DNA of 64,000 nt from Neodiprion pinetum (Eukaryota; Arthropoda; Insecta; Hymenoptera; Diprionidae), in assembly GCF_021155775.2 (NCBI RefSeq), contig NC_060233.1, forward strand, positions 4,506,501 through 4,570,500. The letters run 5' to 3'. A program made the translations under genes and the position numbers. This document shows, piece after piece, positions 12,718-25,928 of this stretch; within the stretch, counting starts at the first letter, position 1, and every line of letters starts with the position of its first letter. The notes under the pieces are model-generated. The model saw only the letters and a list, made by a program, of their open reading frames with translations, did no database searches and had not been told where the DNA came from.

Positions 12718-12827
12718 TCGCCTGTTAGTAGCAAATTAACCGACAATTACGCGATAACGTCTCTCGCGCGAGCAGCGCGCGCAAACTCGCCTTACGCCAT
12801 AATTCTGTGCCTAGTAGCTCGGAGCTT

Positions 12828-12849
12828 CGGAGGTGTAAGCGAACCTCCG
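12828..12849. other. 7-bp hairpin
   Basis: CGGAGGT and ACCTCCG around an 8-nt loop, 110 bp from the larger hairpin. Confidence 0.25.
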
Positions 12850-13854
12850 TACGTTGCAAAAGTTAAAAGAAAATAAAATAAAACAATTGCCGCAAAATGG
12901 CGGTCAGTAGTTGAAAAAAAAAAAAAAAAAAGCCATTAGTTAACGTATTTTTTGCAAATTTTTGCATCCCACCTCCTAGCGATTCGTAACATTGACTCGT
13001 TTTTTTCCACTATCGTTTTTTAACATTAGCTAACGCGATTTTAAAACTTTATTGGCAAAATATCGATTATTTATATCTGAGAATATCGGAAATGCCATTT
13101 GTAGACACATCCTGATCGATTTATTCCTACTACTAATTATCGACAAGCAACTGAACATTAACAAGTTAAGTATAACATAAATTCATTGTTGATTGGGTAT
13201 TCAATACATTAGATATTGTCTTTCTTCTCAAACGCAGGCGATAAACATTATATTTGCCAAGATATTATCATTGACAAATTTATGTATTATTAACACCTCT
13301 TTTTAAATAAATTTTTCAACTTTTGACAACGTTTCTCCGAATGGCCTGGCCCTGTTTTAGCGTCAGCTAATGCTTGAACGGCCGAAAATTCGGTGCGCAA
13401 ACATTTCGGAAAAATTATTTTCTCGCAAATTGCAATTGATAAAAATTTCGCAACGATTCGGCTCGTGTGTCGTTATTAAGGTTGAGAGTTTCGAGGTTGA
13501 GAATTTCTGTCGAGGAAAGATGCAACAGCAGCAGCAGCATCCGTAAAACGACGAACCGAGACAAAACGGTCTTCCAAGTATCCCGACTTCCGAGTATACA
13601 AGGTGGACGTCGACATTCCGTCGCTCCAGAAAGTCGTCTGCAGTTACAGTATGTTGTTGTACCTATACGTGCAACTGCATACATACCTATAGGAAAGTTA
13701 ACGGTACGGTCAAGGAACGCGAATTCACGATTGATCTACACCTACATCGGTGTACGCCTGCAAAGCCACTTTCGCATCTTTTTTCACTCCCTCTAGATAT
13801 CGTGCGGGCGTGAAAAATTTATAAAAGAAAGTACGTCGTATAGGAAGTATACAA

Positions 13855-13886
13855 GCACGGAGAAAAATTTCATTTGTTACAGTAAC
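13855..13886 (-). mobile_element. family A element, terminal fragment (A1)
   Basis: Only the right end of family A is present in inverted orientation (gagaaaaatttcatttgttacag). The sequence then diverges. Confidence 0.55.
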
Positions 13887-15510
13887 AATTTCTTCTTCAT
13901 TCTTGTTTTTCTTGCATTAAATGTCTTGCTTTGTTTCCTCTCGTTGAATTATTCTTTCGCTCTATCGCTATCGGGTCTCACATATATATGCAAATATATA
14001 TATATATATATATCCAAGGAGATCGCACGCGTGCACGCCATCTTCCAAAGTGGTCAGAGTTTACAGCACGAACGGACCGTATAGGCGTGCGTGTGTGTGT
14101 GTGTATAAACATACACGTACACGCAGCACCAACGCCCATTAATATCGTACTTTTACATTATCGGCGAACTCGACAGCAGCAACAGCAGCAGATGCTTGGA
14201 TTCGCTGCGCGATCTGCATCGACGGCGGTCGAGGTAAAAAAAAAAAAAAAAAAAGTAAAAAATATCTTTTTGAAATAGCCTGCAAGGTTATACCGGTACA
14301 AATGTATATAATAACTGTATAATTGTAACAAGAAATATTACGTATAATGACACAATTGTGTAAATTTATACCCGCAATACAAATTTCATTAAAGAAGCGT
14401 GTAATAAAAATCACAATAAAATCCGTAATCAATATAAAAAAAAATAATGAATGATAAGGTCTGATGAAAAATATACAAAATTCGAAATCGAACGAGGCTG
14501 AAGTTAGCAAAGTTAACGTAACGAAGTATCAGGGATCAAATCGTTACCGTACAATTTAGAATGACTTTCAAAGATTTTGCTTTTAAAAATACAACTTTGA
14601 TTTCTTTAACAAGGTTTACGAAATTTCAGACGACCCGAAAGTGCGAGGTAACGACTTCTCCCAATCGTTCATTGTCAGAGTAACGTTACTGACTTCCCTT
14701 CCACGTCCTCGCGTTCGCACGCAGTTTGACGAAAATCGATTATCGATTAATCTATTCCCTCGCATATTATACAATCCTGTAACTGGTTGGTTACAAAAAC
14801 GTCACGCATGCGTATAAATAGCACGTGCACTGCCCGATGCACCATCGGTTGGTTTAAAATGAGAAGTAAGGATTATTAAACATGGCGTAAACGACGGACG
14901 AGACCGGGAGGAAAAAGAGATAGAGAGAGTGAGAGTGAGAGTGAGAGTGAGAGCTTCGTTAATTATCCTTCCGCTTATACAAACACGCGGTAGGTTATCC
15001 TCCCCGCTCGTAAACATCGGTTTGTAGTAGGTATAACATGCTCCTTCTCCTTCTCCTTCTCCTTCTTCTTGTTCTTCTTCTTCTCCTTCGTCTTCTTCTT
15101 CATCATCGTCATCTGCATGGTTGCAGCTCGCGAGAACCTCGAAAGGAAGGTAAACGCGATCTTCCCTATACATCCCCCTGTACCAAAGTCCTTGCTCCCA
15201 GCATCCCGTCGTCGGTATTTTCCCATACGAAATCAAAATCTATACACACACACACACACACACACACATGTATATATACGAGCAGATACCGCGGCGTCTA
15301 GCTACAGGTCCAGCAGCATGACTTGTACCTGGCATAAATTATCTACAAGCATAAATTAACCGCCCTCGCTGTACGATAATAATTAACTATACCTCGAGCA
15401 CACTGGCACCTGTAAGCCACGTTGTATCCACCTCCGAGTTATGCTTGGTACATCGTATTTAACTAGACGCGCGCAAACTGTGCCTTACAGTGAAAAGAAA
15501 CGGGAAGTTA
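13887..15510. other. non-coding DNA with C2
   Basis: Apart from C2 it holds (AT)n near 13995-14013, (GT)n near 14089-14104, (GAGAGT)n at 14925-14953, a CTTCTC-type tract at 15041-15112 and (AC)n at 15244-15268. The stretch 15300-15480 is complex, with two CACCTG-type E-boxes, but without a gene. Confidence 0.5.
14493..14697. mobile_element. family C repeat (C2), tentative
   Basis: Starts cgaggctgaagttagcaaag and ends cagagtaacgttactgacttc, giving an imperfect inverted-repeat structure of about 200 bp. No coding potential. Confidence 0.5.
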
Positions 15511-15684
15511 CACTCCGAGAAATTTTTATTTCCGGTTACCGCTCGGTCATTAACTATTTTCAATTTTTACCACTATAGAAAATCATAGTTCTAGGTAGAA
15601 AATGAAAATTAGTTTTCTAGTATCCGTTGCTATATTTTCTTGCAACTTTTGCGAAAATTTAACGCTTGTGCAACGATAAATTGA
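15511..15684 (+). mobile_element. family A element, 5' half (A2)
   Basis: Starts CACTCCGAGAAATTTTTA after TTA, continues through the diagnostic ccggttaccgctcggtc block, and breaks off in the caacgataaattga block. The right half and right terminal repeat are missing. Confidence 0.75.
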
Positions 15685-17075
15685 TTTACCTTTCACTGTT
15701 CATTCTGTCTGTCAGATTCTGTCGTTTTTGTTTTGTTTTTTTTTTTTTCATTTTTCAGTTTTTTTTGTTTTTTTTTTTAACTGCGCGTTACAGCGTCGCG
15801 TGCCTCGAGAATTGCGCCGCGATGCAATGTAATGTGCAATGCGAAACGCCAACCCCTGTTTAGTATGTATCTCGTACCGGACAGGCTATTAATTACACGC
15901 ACAAGTGTGTGTTTGGGACATTTCGTGAGCCGCGAGCACGACTCAGATTTGCGCATATAAATATACATATACATGTGTATATACGAGTATGATGTTTGCG
16001 AAAAATTTTAAACGCACGCGTAATAAAGAGCACACGTTATACTCGAATGTATCAGGTGTACTGCGATGCAAGTTTGGACGAATTTTTGTAATCTGATTCC
16101 GATTGAGAAATAAAAAATAAAAATTAAAAAAAAAAAAAAAAAAACAATCACTGAAAACGACCGATCGCAACAAATTATTAACAATTTTAAAAGCTCCTCG
16201 AAACGAAGCATCGATGTCGGAATTTTTGTCGATATTTCAAGTAGATATTTTCAATTTTACGATTTTTTTTTGTTTTTATCTAAATAGATCTTCGCACAGC
16301 TCACGAATACAAGTAACTCGACGATTGTTACATTTTCAACGAATTTTGATGTTTCGAATCTCGAATTCTGGGTTGAGTGAAAGAAGAAAGTGTCTCGTAA
16401 GTAAAGGAGAGAATGAAAAAAAATGTTGTAAATTAAACACCGTTTCGTTTTCAAAGAGAGGAGGAGAAAAAAAACAAAATCCGAATACGAATTCAATCTA
16501 CAAATGATTATACAGGAAATAAAAAATGAACTGTTTTTCTCAGTTTCAAAAAAAATTCTCGGTTCCCGGAGACTTTTGCAGCCCTTTTAAATTCTCGTTT
16601 ATCCGACTGACAAACGATCCTGGACTGCACAGTGCGGATCCAGTCGCATAGGAACGAATAGGAAGCAATACGCGTGAGGCAGAATCGACGTAGCTGTATA
16701 CTTGCTGTACAGTGGAAGGAATGGACGGATGGCATTATATGGCGGCACTGTTAAGGCAGGCAGGCAGGCTGGCAGCAAGAGAGGCGGCGGTAAGGCAAGT
16801 TTTTATCTCAGCCGCCATCTGCCGACCGATCGTCATTATCGCTAAGTAATCCTTCAGCCAAGAGGAGCACCACGCCGCTTCTCCTCTCTCTCTCTCTCTT
16901 TCTCTCCTTTCCTCTCTCCTCTCCTTCCAGCGAATCGCCTCGCCCTGTCCCGATCGTCGTCGTCCCCTTCTACACACGCGATACCGTGCTCTACTCTCCT
17001 CCTTTCGTCTCGTCTCTCTCGTCTCGACCACATTTCGATTTATCTCTTGACGAACGCGTGTGAAGATAACGGGAC
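15685..17075. other. non-coding DNA
   Basis: T- and A-runs, then a GC-rich patch at 16730-17040 with (GCAG)n-like repeats (agg-cagg-cagg at 16755-16775) and CT runs. No gene recognised. Confidence 0.5.
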
Positions 17076-17450
17076 AGGGTTGATATTCCGAATTTGAAAA
17101 GGTCCGAAAGCGACGAATTCGGAATTTTTTTTTTAAGTGAAGAAAAGAAACTTTCAAGATACATCAAAGTTTCGAATGATCCGAAACCCGATGCTCAAAG
17201 TTCCGTGAGTACGAAAATGAGAAAATTTAAAAATCTGAAGCGTCGAAATTGCGAATTATCGAAGATTTTCAGTTTCGTGAATTTCTGGCTTGCTGAAATT
17301 TTACAACTTTGATCTTACTTTGCTTTGAATTTTCGATACTTTTACGTTCGAAATTCTGGTCGGTCAGTCAGACTTTCGATTTTTCTGATTCTGTACACCA
17401 ACCCCTTGTTGAGTAAACTACTCTGTGCGAGTATATTTAAAACTTTTGGA
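17076..17450. mobile_element. family B element, diverged (B1)
   Basis: Begins agggttgatattccgaatttg and aligns by eye along about 350 bp with B3, including gaaaatctgaa-type, cgatacttttac and ttgagtaaactac blocks. The right terminus is degraded. Confidence 0.6.
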
Positions 17451-17666
17451 ATTTTACATCATCTTTCTCACTCCGCGTGCAACAAGGATCACAGTATTGT
17501 ACCCAAACTTATTTAAAAATTCAACTTTTCCTCAATACTTTGACTACATTCTTTGAAAATCACGCATGCACAGTTTGGAAATAAACTGAACAACACTACG
17601 TACCATATTTTACAAACATTCGATACAAAATTTTTAAAATTATCTTTAGAAACCATTTCCTTAAAG

Positions 17667-17800
17667 GAGTAAAAGAATAGTAACGGATACCAGACTTTCC
17701 GGTAACCACTAGAAAACTAATTTTCATTTTCTACCCGGAACTATACTTTTCGATTGCGGTAAAAAATGAAAATAGTTAAGGACTAAAAATTTATCTCAGT
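17667..17800 (-). mobile_element. family A element, 5' third, inverted (A3)
   Basis: The left end of family A in reverse orientation, ending in ctcagt. It carries an extra segment of about 20 bp (17690-17709) between the ctag and tatcc blocks, shared only with copy A12, which marks a subfamily. Confidence 0.7.
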
Positions 17801-18429
17801 CTATCTCATTACGGCAACGACGAAAATGCAAACGAATCAACGAAGGGTGAATAGGTGGGTACAGACATCGTGGCGCGTGGCACTCTGCATGTACGCTGTT
17901 ACATGCCTGTATTATTTTTACGGTATGCACTCTATACCTATGCAGAGAAAACATATAACGCGGTAATAAAATTGTATAAAAATGTTATAAATCAATGTCT
18001 GCGTTATAAAACATCGACAAGCATGGGAGAGTATAAGTAATCCTCTCGACGTTTCTCGATTGATTTTATGTGCGGGTAATTTATACCTATACATGTACGT
18101 ATCTCAAACACCAAGAAGTGTGCGTGCGTGTGTGTGTGTGATATACACGAGATGCAGGACAGGTGTTTGTATATATGTATACGATACAATAAAGACTGTG
18201 ACACGTATTATAAAGAAGGAGCATCGCGGTGAAGGAGAGAGATCGAGGTTAATAAATTCTCCGTTTTTTACACCAATCAAATAATTTCGGTTACGTTGTG
18301 TCTGTGTGTGTCATTTTTCAACGGCGAATTTCATCACTCGACGACGCTGTGTTGTTATAAAAATTGAAATTAAATATAAAAAAAGCAGAAAAAAAGGAGA
18401 AAATTTTAAACGAAATAAAATCACCGTTT

Positions 18430-18460
<31 letters not shown>

Positions 18461-21175
18461 AAAAAGAAAGACGACTGCAAGAAACGTGCCAATTTAATTT
18501 TTCATTCTGTCTTCGATCAGACTTTGTGTTTTTGAAATACGCGCATGTGTGTAATTAAATATATATTATGCCTGTAACGCGTCGTTGTCTTCTCTCGAAT
18601 ATAAAAACTACAATTTATATATTGCATAATTGTATACTTTATACGACAGTTTCCTTGACGCTGTCCACTTGCGAGAGCGGGATTTTTATTTTACAATTAT
18701 CTCCTATCTCCTGTTATCCCTTTTTAATGGTTACATAGATTTACAAAGGAATTCTATTTTCGGAGTTTCGTATAATACACGCCGTTTGGAATATTATACA
18801 CGCATGCCTGTTGTGTTAAAGTGTCACGTGACGCAAAGTGAGAAGAAAAAGAAAAACAAGAAGAAGAAGAAGAAGAAGCAACGTATGAGAAAAAGAAATG
18901 TAAAGCCTTTTCGAATTCTTCTAATACTAAGATTATTCTTATAATCATCGTTGTTATTATTACTATTCATTGGATAACCGATGGTTGAAATCGCGTTAGC
19001 TTCTCGCCTCCGTTCAATGAAAATCACATTTGGACAATTTTTGAACCAACGTCGCCTCGTTCAAGTGATTTTAAATTGAACCTCCGGCGGTATTTTATTT
19101 TTATTTTTTATTTATTTTTTTTTTTTTAAACCTAGGTACATCAATTACTTGATCCAGCGCGAAACATAAACCGATTATTCGATGTTATATTTATTCTCTA
19201 CCGAAGAGCGAGTAAAATCTCTCGATGTGATATGTTAAAAGCATCGGCCGCGGAAGTTGGACAGCGAAAAAAAGGGTAAGATATTAACGTCAAATTCTTA
19301 GCTCCTTCCTTCTCCTTATTTTCTCTCTCGTTCCATTTTTCTCGTAATTAGTTCGTTAGTAAGGTCGTTATGCGGGTAAGCGTTTTTTTTTTTTTTTTTT
19401 CTTTCCTCTTTTCGTTGACAGGATAACAGCATCGCAACAAACAACCCACTGATATAAAACGCCTTGCCCGCGGTCAAAACTTGCAGAGAGAAAAGAATTC
19501 TATCGCCATTCTCAGGATATAAAAGTTGACCAAGGTTCTCCGATAACGCGCACTGCGTCCCATCGTAACTGCAGCCTTTCTTCCGGCAGCTTCGAGATCT
19601 CAGATACGATTAAAATAAAGAAATGAAACTTGTGAGAAGGTAACTCGCAGTCTCCAGACTTGCCAATTCTCATTTTATATTATACTTTTCCTTTGTCGTA
19701 TAGTTTGTACGGTTGTGATTTTTTGTGAATGCGATTAATATTGGTTTTTTTTTTCCTCTTCTCGTTAATTGACGTTCAAGTCTGGATGTGAATTAATTAT
19801 CTCGTACGAATTATAATATCGTTGAATAAATAAATGAAAGCTCAGCCAATCAATCGATCGATCGATCAATCAAACAATCGTTCCATCAATTAATCAATCA
19901 ATCAATTTCTGCAATAGTGAAAATTAATAAAATATATATATATATATACATCTACTCGATGATCTTCGTTGCTCTTTATTATTCATAATCTATTTGCAAA
20001 AAAATATGCGTTGTTATTTTTACCTTTCAATGGACAACAATATTTCATTACTTGCGTAATATAATAATGTGATCAATAATATCACCCATAATTTCCAAAA
20101 TAATTTACATGCACAACGAATGTACAGATTTTTCATTGGCTGCGTCTTTTCGCACACACACACACACGGAATTGAGTATAAAGTTTGTATAAAAATAAAT
20201 AGGAATATCGTACAGTAATAAAAACTTATCAGCGATGCAGGTCAAGGGTCAACACAGAGAGTATAATAAAGCACTGCACGATTTATAGACGAATTGCATT
20301 GTTTACACGATGTAACATTGTTTTCAGATAAAGTGTATAAACAATTAAATGCGTACGTTATCATTTTTGTTATCAAGTTACATCCATGGAATAATGAAGA
20401 GATCATTCAATCACGGGATGGATTTTGAAATTGTAAGTTTTTTTTTCTCCGATTCTTAATTCTCGATACTTGAATAAAAGAAAAAACGTGAAAATTTATA
20501 GTACACGACGTTATAATTAACCGTGGTAATTAGTGAATTGTAATTTTTCATTGAGTAATTCGAAACTGTTGTTAATTTTGAGGAAAAAAGTTTCAAGACC
20601 GATCTGTTGGAATTTATTTCACACCGTCGCGATACTAAATTTCTAAATTGATCGAGTTGAAGATCGGGATTGATGAAAATTTGAATTATGAAGCGGGAAG
20701 CTGATCGGCAAAGGGAAGTCTCGAGGTAGATAAGGTCCCGTCCCAAGTCCTGCGATGCGAAAAAAAGGAGAATTAAGAACAAAGGCGGGACCGATCAGCG
20801 ACCGTTTTGTTGGGACAAGACAGATAACTGAAGGGACGGTGGAGGCGACAAAGAGAGAAACGGAGAAATTGGGAAGAAAAATAAGAAGAAGGAGAAGGAG
20901 GACGAGGTAAGAGCGGCCGAGGGAAAAAAGGAGGAAGAGGAGGAGGAGGAACATTGAAACACTAAAACGTCGGAGATGCGATAGGTCGCCAACTATCCGA
21001 ACAAGCACCCAGCCCACGTAATTAACAGGCCACTGCGGTCAGTGAGCGTTGCCTGGACGGCAGGTGAACTTCGACCAGGTGTTCTCAAAGAAAACGCGAC
21101 GCGGGTTTGACGCTGAGCTTCGAATTTGTCGAGTCGAGACGCACGCCGAGCGAAGGTGGCGGTGAAGATGTGAAG
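17801..21175. other. non-coding DNA
   Basis: Contains a GA tract (18431-18460), GAA repeats near 18858-18878, (CAAT)n at 19846-19907, (AT)n near 19931-19947 and a purine-rich G/A block at 20870-20955. Short frames are low-complexity. Confidence 0.5.
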
Positions 21176-21627
21176 GGACGGTGGAAACTTGAGGTAAACG
21201 AGTCAAACTTTGAAGAAACGACCAAGTTCCGAAATTCAAGTTACGATAGAGCAAAGTTTCGAAAAGTAAAGTTTCGGCGGGGTGAAATTCCGAAAATTAA
21301 AATATACTCATTGCGGTGCAAAAAAAAAATTAGAGTTACCACATCTAGAGAAATTTTTAGTTCCGGTTACCGCTCGGTCCTTAACTTTTTTCATTTTTAG
21401 CACTGTAGAAAAATATAGTTCTGGGTAGAAAATGAAAATTAAATAAAAATATAAAAATATCGAAAATCCAAAACAGAGAAAGATCAAAGTGGTGAAATTT
21501 CACTTCCTTCCTTTCGAAACTTTGCACTTTTGGAACTTTGAAGGTCCGGTTTCGGACCATTCGAAACTTTGATGTTTCGTCAAAGTTCGATTTCTTTACT
21601 TCAAGTTTCGTCACCAAAAATGTCGAA
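21176..21627. mobile_element. family B element interrupted by family A (B2)
   Basis: Shares gaaactttgaagaaacgacg-like, atcgaaaatccaaaac, agatcaaagtggtgaaattt and gaaactttgatgtttcgtc blocks with B4. Its middle contains about 40 bp of unrelated sequence and the family A fragment A4. Both outer ends are incomplete. Confidence 0.7.
21341..21440 (+). mobile_element. family A element, 5' fragment, nested in family B (A4)
   Basis: About 100 bp of the left end of family A (gagaaatttttagttccgg onward). It lies inside family B copy B2, whose sequence resumes after it near 21455. Confidence 0.7.
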
Positions 21628-22121
21628 TTTGTGCACAGGATTTTCCTTCGTCTCTAAACAATACATTTTACATCAAGTTTTGACAACTCTTGTTCGACCG
21701 TTATTTTTCAGTTTTCCTCGTTTTTTTTCTCACACATTCTCGTACAACGGGGGTGGTTCCGTTGCAATACAATCCGACCAATCAACCCTCCCGAGTGAAT
21801 GAAAATGCAGATAATAAAATCGCGCGAAAACTCGATTACATCAAAAAATCGATCCTTCCGGCAAGTCACGCGCAGTTCTTCTCTGTAATCCCGATTCCGT
21901 TCAATTTAGCGATTATCACACAGTTCTTAAACAATACGTACATACATGGTACACACCTCGCGATGTTAAACCCGTCGGATATGGTTCCCCGCATCCCGTA
22001 TCAACACCGCAAAGTCACGGAGATACGTACATGTGATATTTTCTTTCATTTTTACTCGAGGTCGCTCCGTTTGTCTCGTTCGTCAAATCTTTCGTTCCTC
22101 ATTTTTATTTTTATTCTCTCA

Positions 22122-22164
<43 letters not shown>

Positions 22165-23910
22165 CTTGCTCCTCAAATCATATTCCATTTTCGATAATCA
22201 GAACCGATATTGCAATACACGTCTCCAATAATTTCTTCCTCCACCGTAAAAATTCCACAAGTACCAAACAACTTTCCCTCTCTTTTCCCGCCTGTACGTC
22301 GTAATGTAATGTTTTTAACCTATAGCGTGCGGCACAAGGAAAAATACTAGGAAATACTACCACCGGCAGCATCTCAGGAGCAGCACAAGAAGTCTGGACC
22401 AACCATTCGGCGTAACGACCAAAGCGTAATAATTACAGATGCGTGTTTCTGTCCCCTATCATCGAGTAAAATGCAGGGTGTACAAATACGACACACGCAT
22501 GTATATATGTATAAATGAATGTAAGAGTTGTAATTTAACTTGACTCGCGTTGTTCGGGGTCGTTAGTCGGTTGATTATTATTTTATTTATCGTTTTCTTT
22601 TATTCGACAAAATTTTTGTTTGTTTTTTTTTTCCGTTTCTCTCCATTGTCTTTGCTTTTTATTAGTTTCATTCATTCATCCCACGTCCAACTTTTCTTTT
22701 TTTTCAATATTACGACGATTATTATAATTCTACAGGTTAACGCTATAAACCTGCGAGGAGTTCGGAGGATTTTTTATTTTTTTTTTTTTTTTTTCTAATG
22801 TCAGCGGGGCGGCGTGTCTACTGTCTCTAAAATATAATGTAATAGAGGTAGAGATGACAGCCAAGGGGTTTTTATAATACGATGAAACAAAGCGGGCTGT
22901 AAATATCTTGGATTATTTATTGATATATGCAAACGTGTAAAAACACTGTGACGAATTTCCTAACAAACAATTTGCCGCGCAACTCTTCGAGTTTTATATA
23001 TCTATACGTGTACGAGGTTTACTAAAGCTAGCGAGAGCGTCGTTTAAAGGATTTCATTTTCATTTTTACACATGTTCGTTGCTCGTTGTTTTCTATTTTA
23101 CAATACCCGTGAACGCCGTGTCAAAAGTTACAACGAAACGAAACGCGGTGAGACGTGAGAAAGAAATTTTATCAAACAAAAAAAAAAAAAAAAAAAAAAT
23201 TCGTTACTCCGTCGAAAGAATTGTTTAAATCAAACTGACGGGATGTAAAATGGTATAAGAATAAAAAAAGAAAAAGAAAAGTAAACGTATTTTCAAACTC
23301 GTTTACGCGTTACTCGTAATGGCAAATTTTTTCATCACAAAAAAATTCCAGACATTGGGTAATATGTTGAAAATAACATATCTTCGAATCCGACGAAACG
23401 GTGATGCTGATTTTTGTTTAAATTTCAATTATTTCCGACTCTTGTATGAAATTTTTTGGTACGAATGTATGTACCTGAATACATTCACCTTATTCCGGGT
23501 TCACGTGTCTCTCCGTGTTATTACATGACGATATACTCGTATGTACGCTACGCTACGCTGCAGGGTGAGAGAAAGTTAGGAACAACGTCGCGACGTCGCA
23601 TCACCTGCAGCGCTTCTAATATTTAAGGTAATTCCAAGTTGACGACGGGTAGAAGGGTCGTTTTTTCGTCTTTCTTATGTACACGCAGTCACTGTGCATG
23701 TTTTACATACATACATATATATACATTTATAATTATGTGTATCCACCCCTGAATACGCTGATTATAATTAATTTCTTTCCCGCAGCCGCAGCCTGTAAAC
23801 GAACAGCTGGATAATGTATAACAAGTATAATATTATTTTTTACACGTCTGCAACATTATAAATAAAGTGTGAGAAATTCTCGAGGGTAACAATATTATTG
23901 CAATTACGAA
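21628..23910. other. non-coding DNA
   Basis: Includes a CT tract (22124-22163), T-rich stretches near 22620-22700 and 22770-22794, and poly(A) at 23178-23199. The 204-codon frame at 21690-22304 is Ser/Phe/Leu-rich from these repeats. Confidence 0.5.
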
Positions 23911-24258
23911 GACGGGGTTGAAATTCCGAAATTAAAAAGTTGAGAAAGCGTCAAGTTTCGGAATTTTTGGTGGCGAAACTTAAAAAGTAGAGAAATCAAA
24001 GGACGAAACGTAACCTCCGCAAGTCAAAGATCCGAAAGTGGGAAAATGGGAAAATACAGAAAATCTGAAACATCAAAATTTTAGTCGCGCGGATTTATGG
24101 CTTGGTGAAATATTTCGCCGCTTCGATCGCTCTTTGTTTTTGATTTTCGATATTTTTACACTCGGAATCGTGGTCACTTCTGATTTTCGGTTTTCCTGAC
24201 TTTTCACACCCACTCGTTGAATAAGCTACGCTCTACGAGTATATTTTAATTTTGGGAT
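23911..24258. mobile_element. family B element (B3)
   Basis: Begins gacggggttgaaattccga. The body pairs with B1 and ends in the same gttgaataagctacg and gagtatattt blocks. The right GCGGGGTTG terminus is not visible, so the 3' part may be a distinct B subtype. Confidence 0.6.
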
Positions 24259-24711
24259 ACATTTACACGCGCGCGTGTGTGTGTGTGTGGCTGTGTGATT
24301 AAATAATTATGATTTTTCTCACGGAATATTACATCTAATTGTTTCCTCAATGTGAAACACTCGGTAACACGTAAAAATAAGTAATAATGAGAAAAAAAAT
24401 TTAAACAATTTTGATCAAAAAAAAAAAAAAAAAAAAAACAATACGACCGCACGTAATCGACGGACACTTGTAATCTCATATAAATTATAATATTATTATA
24501 TTACGCATGTCTCGCACGTAAGTTGCGGTATTGCGTTAAATCTGCAAATATGTATACGTAGGTATAATATAAATTGCAAAAAAAAACCACCACCGCATTC
24601 CCTTTCGAGATCAGTCAAACATAATGTACACGTAATGTAATAATCCAGATAATATGGGTAAATATATGAAAGATCGAAGCGATTGATCGCCGATCGTGGT
24701 TAAATTATACC

Positions 24712-24742
<31 letters not shown>

Positions 24743-24834
24743 ACAAGCGAATACATATAGATATAAAGTACATGATATAACGAGAAAAAGTGAAAGAAAA
24801 TTGTTGGGAAATCTGTGATGATCGGTATAACGGA

Positions 24835-24868
<34 letters not shown>

Positions 24869-25004
24869 ATACATAATATATGCAGACACGAGTGTGGGCA
24901 CATCGAGGATAAGTGTGCAATATGTATGAGTGTGTATATATATGTATACGCGTGCGTCGCGTACGCGCAAAGGTGGAAGCATGCGTGTGTAAAGGTGCCG
25001 CATA

Positions 25005-25230
25005 GGCCAGCGGCCATTAAACGATACACCTGTAGGCAATTAAGAATTATGCTGTAGGTATTATAAGCGTTCGGATATGGCCGCTGAGCCGCGGCCACCT
25101 ACGCGTCTTGATTTATGCGCAGTTTGTCTCGAGCCATTACCGCCTTGCCGGAGAATTAATTAGAGAGAGAATTCACACGGTCTGCATCGCGCCGTTCGTT
25201 TCTTCGAGTTTCACAGTTTCATCCTTGATC
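25005..25230. promoter_or_regulatory. candidate enhancer-like non-coding block
   Basis: A high-complexity stretch with no microsatellites between repeat-rich flanks. It includes ccattaaacg, gcaattaagaatta and gagaattaattagag, all with homeodomain-type ATTA cores, and cacctgtag (E-box CACCTG). It may be conserved non-coding DNA; no function can be read directly. Confidence 0.25.
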
Positions 25231-25440
25231 GTAAGTAAAGCTCGTATCCGTCCGTGTTGGTACGTACGATATTGTTGTGTACGCGTTATGCGGGACCGTA
25301 TCGTCGTATCGGGAGAGAATTTTTCGACTGTCGGTATCGGAAGGATGTGAAGAGAAAAAGGGAGAGAGATTTCGTTATAGACGATGGAAAAGAAACTAAA
25401 CAGGTAAGAGGTCACACGCTGCGAGAAGAGGATGACGACG

Positions 25441-25483
25441 AAGAAGAAGAAGAAGAAGAAGAAGAAGAAGAAGAAGAAGAAGA
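25441..25483. repeat. (GAA)n microsatellite
   Basis: About 14 GAA units followed by GAT units, then a CT tract at 25507-25542. Confidence 0.9.
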
Positions 25484-25506
25484 TGATGATGAGGAAGAAG
25501 GACAAG

Positions 25507-25543
<37 letters not shown>

Positions 25544-25743
25544 GCATTATACACGCGTATGGGATACTAAAATGTGTCCCCGGGAGATGGAGAGGCGACC
25601 TTACAAGGTCAGATTTAAATTATTCATCTCCGAAAAACGGTGAATATATACACTTTGTCAACACTCCAAACTGCCTGAGACACCTGGTCGCAACGACGAC
25701 GACCATTTACGAGAACCAACTTCAAAAAAGAGATGGGCGTAAT

Positions 25744-25787
<44 letters not shown>

Positions 25788-25928
25788 CGAGCCCGGTATA
25801 CATAATTATAAGCTTTCTGAAATTCACACGTCTTAAATTATAATTTTTTTTCCATCTTATGGTTTTTAGTTTTTTATCATCAATTTTTCAGTTTTTTCGT
25901 TTTTTTTTTTACTTCGATTTAATTCATA

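Larger units (their letters stand above)
12204..13854. other. non-coding DNA
   Basis: AT-rich, with the GC-rich hairpin patch at 12600-12860 and a more complex stretch at 13450-13700 containing a CAG run. No gene recognised. Confidence 0.5.
24259..25928. other. microsatellite-rich non-coding DNA
   Basis: (GT)n at 24275-24289 and 24716-24738, poly(A) 24417-24438, (AT)n 24835-24856, (GAA)n 25441-25483, (CT)n 25507-25542, (GA)n 25745-25786. The enhancer-like block at 25005-25230 is the only complex stretch. Confidence 0.55.

Noticed and set aside
21690..22304. 204-codon plus-strand frame
   Set aside because: Carried by T-rich and CT-repeat sequence, giving Phe/Ser/Leu runs. No domain or splice context.
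24611..25098. Frames encoding YIYIYI and THTHTH runs
   Set aside because: Translations of AT and GT microsatellites.
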